Below, one piece after another: positions 62,308 to 64,000 of a DNA stretch of 64,000 bases. A program made the position numbers and the translations under genes. The stretch is from NCBI GenBank assembly GCA_000648925.1, contig JFHF01000033.1, forward strand, positions 35,924 to 99,923, given 5' to 3'. The notes beneath the pieces are model-generated. The model saw only the letters and a program-made list of their open reading frames with translations. It was not told the origin of the DNA and ran no database searches. This stretch comes from Caballeronia jiangsuensis (GTDB lineage Bacteria; Pseudomonadota; Gammaproteobacteria; Burkholderiales; Burkholderiaceae). The first letter of the stretch is position 1. Every line of letters starts with the position of its first letter.

Positions 62308-62499
62308 ATGGCCACAAAAAATCAGCAAGCCTTTCCATGCGTCGTTGTCCGCAAAGAAAGCGGCGGCGTCTGGAGCATCGCGTTGCCTCACGCCGAACGG
62401 CCAGGCGACCAATTCATCACATTCGCGAAGGATGAGGAAGAGGCCGTCTGGCTCGCGGCCCTGCTTCGCCAAGGGATGGAAGTACAAATCGTCGATTAA
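62308..62499 (+). CDS. Small hypothetical protein, paralogous type to 60505
   Basis: Protein of 63 residues: FPCVVVRKESGGVWSIALPHAERPGDQFITFAKDEEEAVWLAALLRQGMEVQIVD. The strand-turn-strand-helix layout with GGVW near the middle resembles the gene at 60505. GAGGG lies 6 nt before the ATG; a longer frame from 62173 has no ribosome site. Confidence 0.6.
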   Translation: MATKNQQAFPCVVVRKESGGVWSIALPHAERPGDQFITFAKDEEEAVWLAALLRQGMEVQIVD

Positions 62500-62639
62500 G
62501 ACGCGTTTCGCCTCGGCAGGCGTTTGCGTGCTGCTCGTCGTCGCGCGCTTGTGCCTTCTTTCGACGCTCGATATCACGGCATCTGCTACTGCAAATTCGA
62601 GGACTATCCAGCGTTCGTCATCTACTCAAGGAGCAAGCT

Positions 62640-62861
62640 ATGGCTGGCGATACTGCATACAAACCGGGCGAGCGCGTGAAGGTGTCTGGCATCTATTCCG
62701 TCGTCCACGACGACGGCAAAGATACGTTCGAAGTTACGTGTGTTGAGGGCGAACACTTTCCCCCAACTCGAAGCGGCAAGGGAGCGCATTTCGAATTGAA
62801 GTACGCCGCGACTCATGCCCACAAGCACGACGAGTTGAAGGGCACGGAAGCTCGAAGCTAG
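62640..62861 (+). CDS. YjzC-like small protein
   Basis: Protein of 73 residues: MAGDTAYKPGERVKVSGIYSVVHDDGKDTFEVTCVEGEHFPPTRSGKGAHFELKYAATHAHKH. The order of PGxxVxxSGIYxVVHD and GEHFPP is typical of YjzC/zinc-ribbon-like stress proteins of unknown role. GGAG precedes the ATG. Confidence 0.65.
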   Translation: MAGDTAYKPGERVKVSGIYSVVHDDGKDTFEVTCVEGEHFPPTRSGKGAHFELKYAATHAHKHDELKGTEARS

Positions 62862-62988
62862 CTCCCCAGAGGACTTTCGGCGCCTTCTGCGTTTGACCGC
62901 GTGCAGCGACGGTCCAGAACCCAGATTCTCATAGAAGTCTGCAACCAAAAACCATCTTTTGAAGAGATATATTGTCTTGGGAGTTCGT

Positions 62989-63198
62989 ATGTCTGACCAT
63001 GTTTACAAACTGCTCGAAATCACCGGCTCTTCACCCGAGTCATCCGATAAAGCAGTCGAGGTTGCGCTTGAGAAAGCATCAGTGACCGTGAAGAACATCG
63101 AGTGGTTTCAGGTGACAGAAACCCGCGGTCCTATGGAAGGCGGCAGGATTGCGCATTGGCAGGTAACCCTGAAAGCAGGGTTTCGCGTGGACGACTGA
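62989..63198 (+). CDS. Dodecin family protein
   Basis: Protein of 69 residues matching dodecin: MSDHVYKLLEITGSSPESSDKAVEVALEKASVTVKNIEWFQVTETRG...AHWQVTLKAGFRVDD. Dodecins form hollow 12-mers that store flavins or CoA and protect against oxidative damage. The conserved Trp (WFQV) and Gln/Thr that hold flavin are present. The start at 62989 was chosen over 62959, which lacks a ribosome site. Confidence 0.9.
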   Translation: MSDHVYKLLEITGSSPESSDKAVEVALEKASVTVKNIEWFQVTETRGPMEGGRIAHWQVTLKAGFRVDD

Positions 63199-63237
63199 AG
63201 TTCCGTCGTAGGGACGAAGCGACCAGCTGAATCAAAT

Positions 63238-64000
63238 CTACGGCAGTCGCTTCATCGCTTGGGTCAGCGACTGTTTTGTCGGCCAGTATTCGGCCCATGG
63301 GTCACCAGATTGGAAGCTCAGATACTCGCGGGCCGTTTGCACGGTCCACTGAGCGCCGCTCTTGAGGTCGGCAAGTTGTTCCCAAGAAACTGGCATCGAG
63401 ACGCCCATACCTGGTCGAGCGCGAGCAGAGAAGGCTGCAGCAGTTGTCTGCCCCTTCCCGTTGCGCAAGTAGTCGACATAGATTTTTCCAAGCCGATTCG
63501 ACGGTCCAGAAATCGCAGAGAAGCGTTCGGGAATCGTCTTCGCGAGATGCGCAACGAATGTCTTTGAGAATGCCTTGACTGTCGCATAGTCCAACCGCGG
63601 AGCAAGCGGCACGACCACATGTAGGCCCTTACCGCCGCTTGTCTTCAACCACGCTTGCAAGCCCAGCTCCGACAGCAGCAAGCGGACAAGTTGAGCGGCT
63701 TCCTGGACGTGACTCCATTTAATGCCTTCGCCCGGGTCGAGGTCGAAGATGACCCGGTCGGGCGCATCAAGGCGTCGGACTACCGAGTTCCATGTATGAA
63801 ATTCGATGGTATTCATCTGCGCGGCGGACAGCAGCGCGTCGACAGTATCGACCGTCAGCAATGGCGGATGCTTTGGCCACAATTCTCGGTCGTGCGCTTT
63901 AAGCCCAGGCATCGCGGTGCGTTCAGCGTGCTTCTGGAAGAACAGATTGCCGGCGATACCATCAGGCGCGCGCACGAGGGCAACGGGCCTGTCTTTCAGG
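63238..64000 (-). CDS. ligD: LigD polymerase/primase domain, 3' end of gene (5' part outside window)
   Basis: The reading frame is open at the right edge and ends at 63238. It encodes the archaeo-eukaryotic primase-like polymerase domain of a multidomain bacterial LigD: VIFDLDPGEGIKWSHV (metal Asp pair), LKTSGGKGLHVVVPL, AISGPSNRLGKIYVDYLRNGKGQTT. LigD acts with Ku in end joining. In Burkholderia the order is usually ligase, phosphoesterase, polymerase, so the start and ligase domain should lie to the right. No ku gene is in the window. Confidence 0.9.
   Translation of the reverse strand, partial: LKDRPVALVRAPDGIAGNLFFQKHAERTAMPGLKAHDRELWPKHPPLLTVDTVDALLSAAQMNTIEFHTWNSVVRRLDAPDRVIFDLDPGEGIKWSHVQEAAQLVRLLLSELGLQAWLKTSGGKGLHVVVPLAPRLDYATVKAFSKTFVAHLAKTIPERFSAISGPSNRLGKIYVDYLRNGKGQTTAAAFSARARPGMGVSMPVSWEQLADLKSGAQWTVQTAREYLSFQSGDPWAEYWPTKQSLTQAMKRLP

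Noticed and set aside
1..64000. CRISPR array
   Set aside because: No regularly spaced 24-40 bp direct repeats with unique spacers were found; the only regular repeats are the 15-bp iterons and the 84-bp coding repeats.

Overview
The window looks like a chromosome or chromid of a Burkholderiaceae member, probably Paraburkholderia or Caballeronia. The first 24.4 kb is very GC-rich, with GC-heavy third codon positions. Its gene neighbourhoods are typical of that group: acetoacetate decarboxylase / 3-hydroxybutyrate dehydrogenase / patatin, DUF4148, a KfrA-like protein, and MHS and ACS transporters. The genus is an inference; no rRNA or other marker gene is present.

Region 1 (1-24.3 kb) is an ordinary metabolic chromosome. 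It holds the end of an osmoprotectant ABC transporter, an MFS exporter, an SDR oxidoreductase followed by a small membrane metallopeptidase, and a ketone-body / polyhydroxybutyrate operon (adc, bdhA, patatin). A LysR regulator is divergent from an M20 peptidase plus MHS symporter. A five-gene sugar-acid operon follows (ACS transporter, ApnO-like dehydrogenase, RuBisCO-like protein, DUF1537 kinase, GntR regulator), which I read as D-apionate / 3-oxo-isoapionate catabolism. After it come a LysR regulator, DUF4148, a KfrA-like coiled-coil protein, an SRPBCC protein and an AraC regulator.

Region 2 begins abruptly inside a cupin gene at about 24.42 kb. Its first 40 or so codons are intact and then the sequence becomes lower-GC and foreign. 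The next real genes are four overlapping genes (25.2-30.7 kb): a tyrosine recombinase, a second recombinase-like protein lacking the box I arginine, a large protein with a Cys cluster, and a small HTH/coiled-coil protein. I take these as the integration module of a genomic island, comparable to Tn554-like or gamma-mobile-trio modules. The missing 3' part of the cupin gene is not in the window, so the island continues beyond 64 kb or its far end has been lost.

The cargo (31-64 kb) is mostly defence, toxin-antitoxin and stress genes, several of them decayed. It includes an XRE regulator with three 15-bp iterons, a run of small genes with MbcA/ParS-like and AbrB-like domains, and HipA with XRE partners and a decayed duplicate. 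A Gabija-type pair follows, whose nuclease gene carries one frameshift. Next are a five-gene TerY-P operon (VWA, PP2C phosphatase, kinase, secreted Cys-repeat protein, DUF4236 protein) and, divergent from it, two membrane-anchored unknowns and an RmuC protein. The last part has an HU-like protein, a peptide with a double-glycine leader, an SRAP (HMCES/YedK) protein, a GNAT acetyltransferase, dodecin, a YjzC-like protein, and the end of a LigD polymerase domain running out of the window.

The best candidates for under-described biology are the extended TerY-P locus with its divergent membrane/RmuC genes, the small-gene cluster at 31.8-34.8 kb, the recombinase quartet, and the duplicated roughly 75-bp upstream element near the double-glycine peptide.
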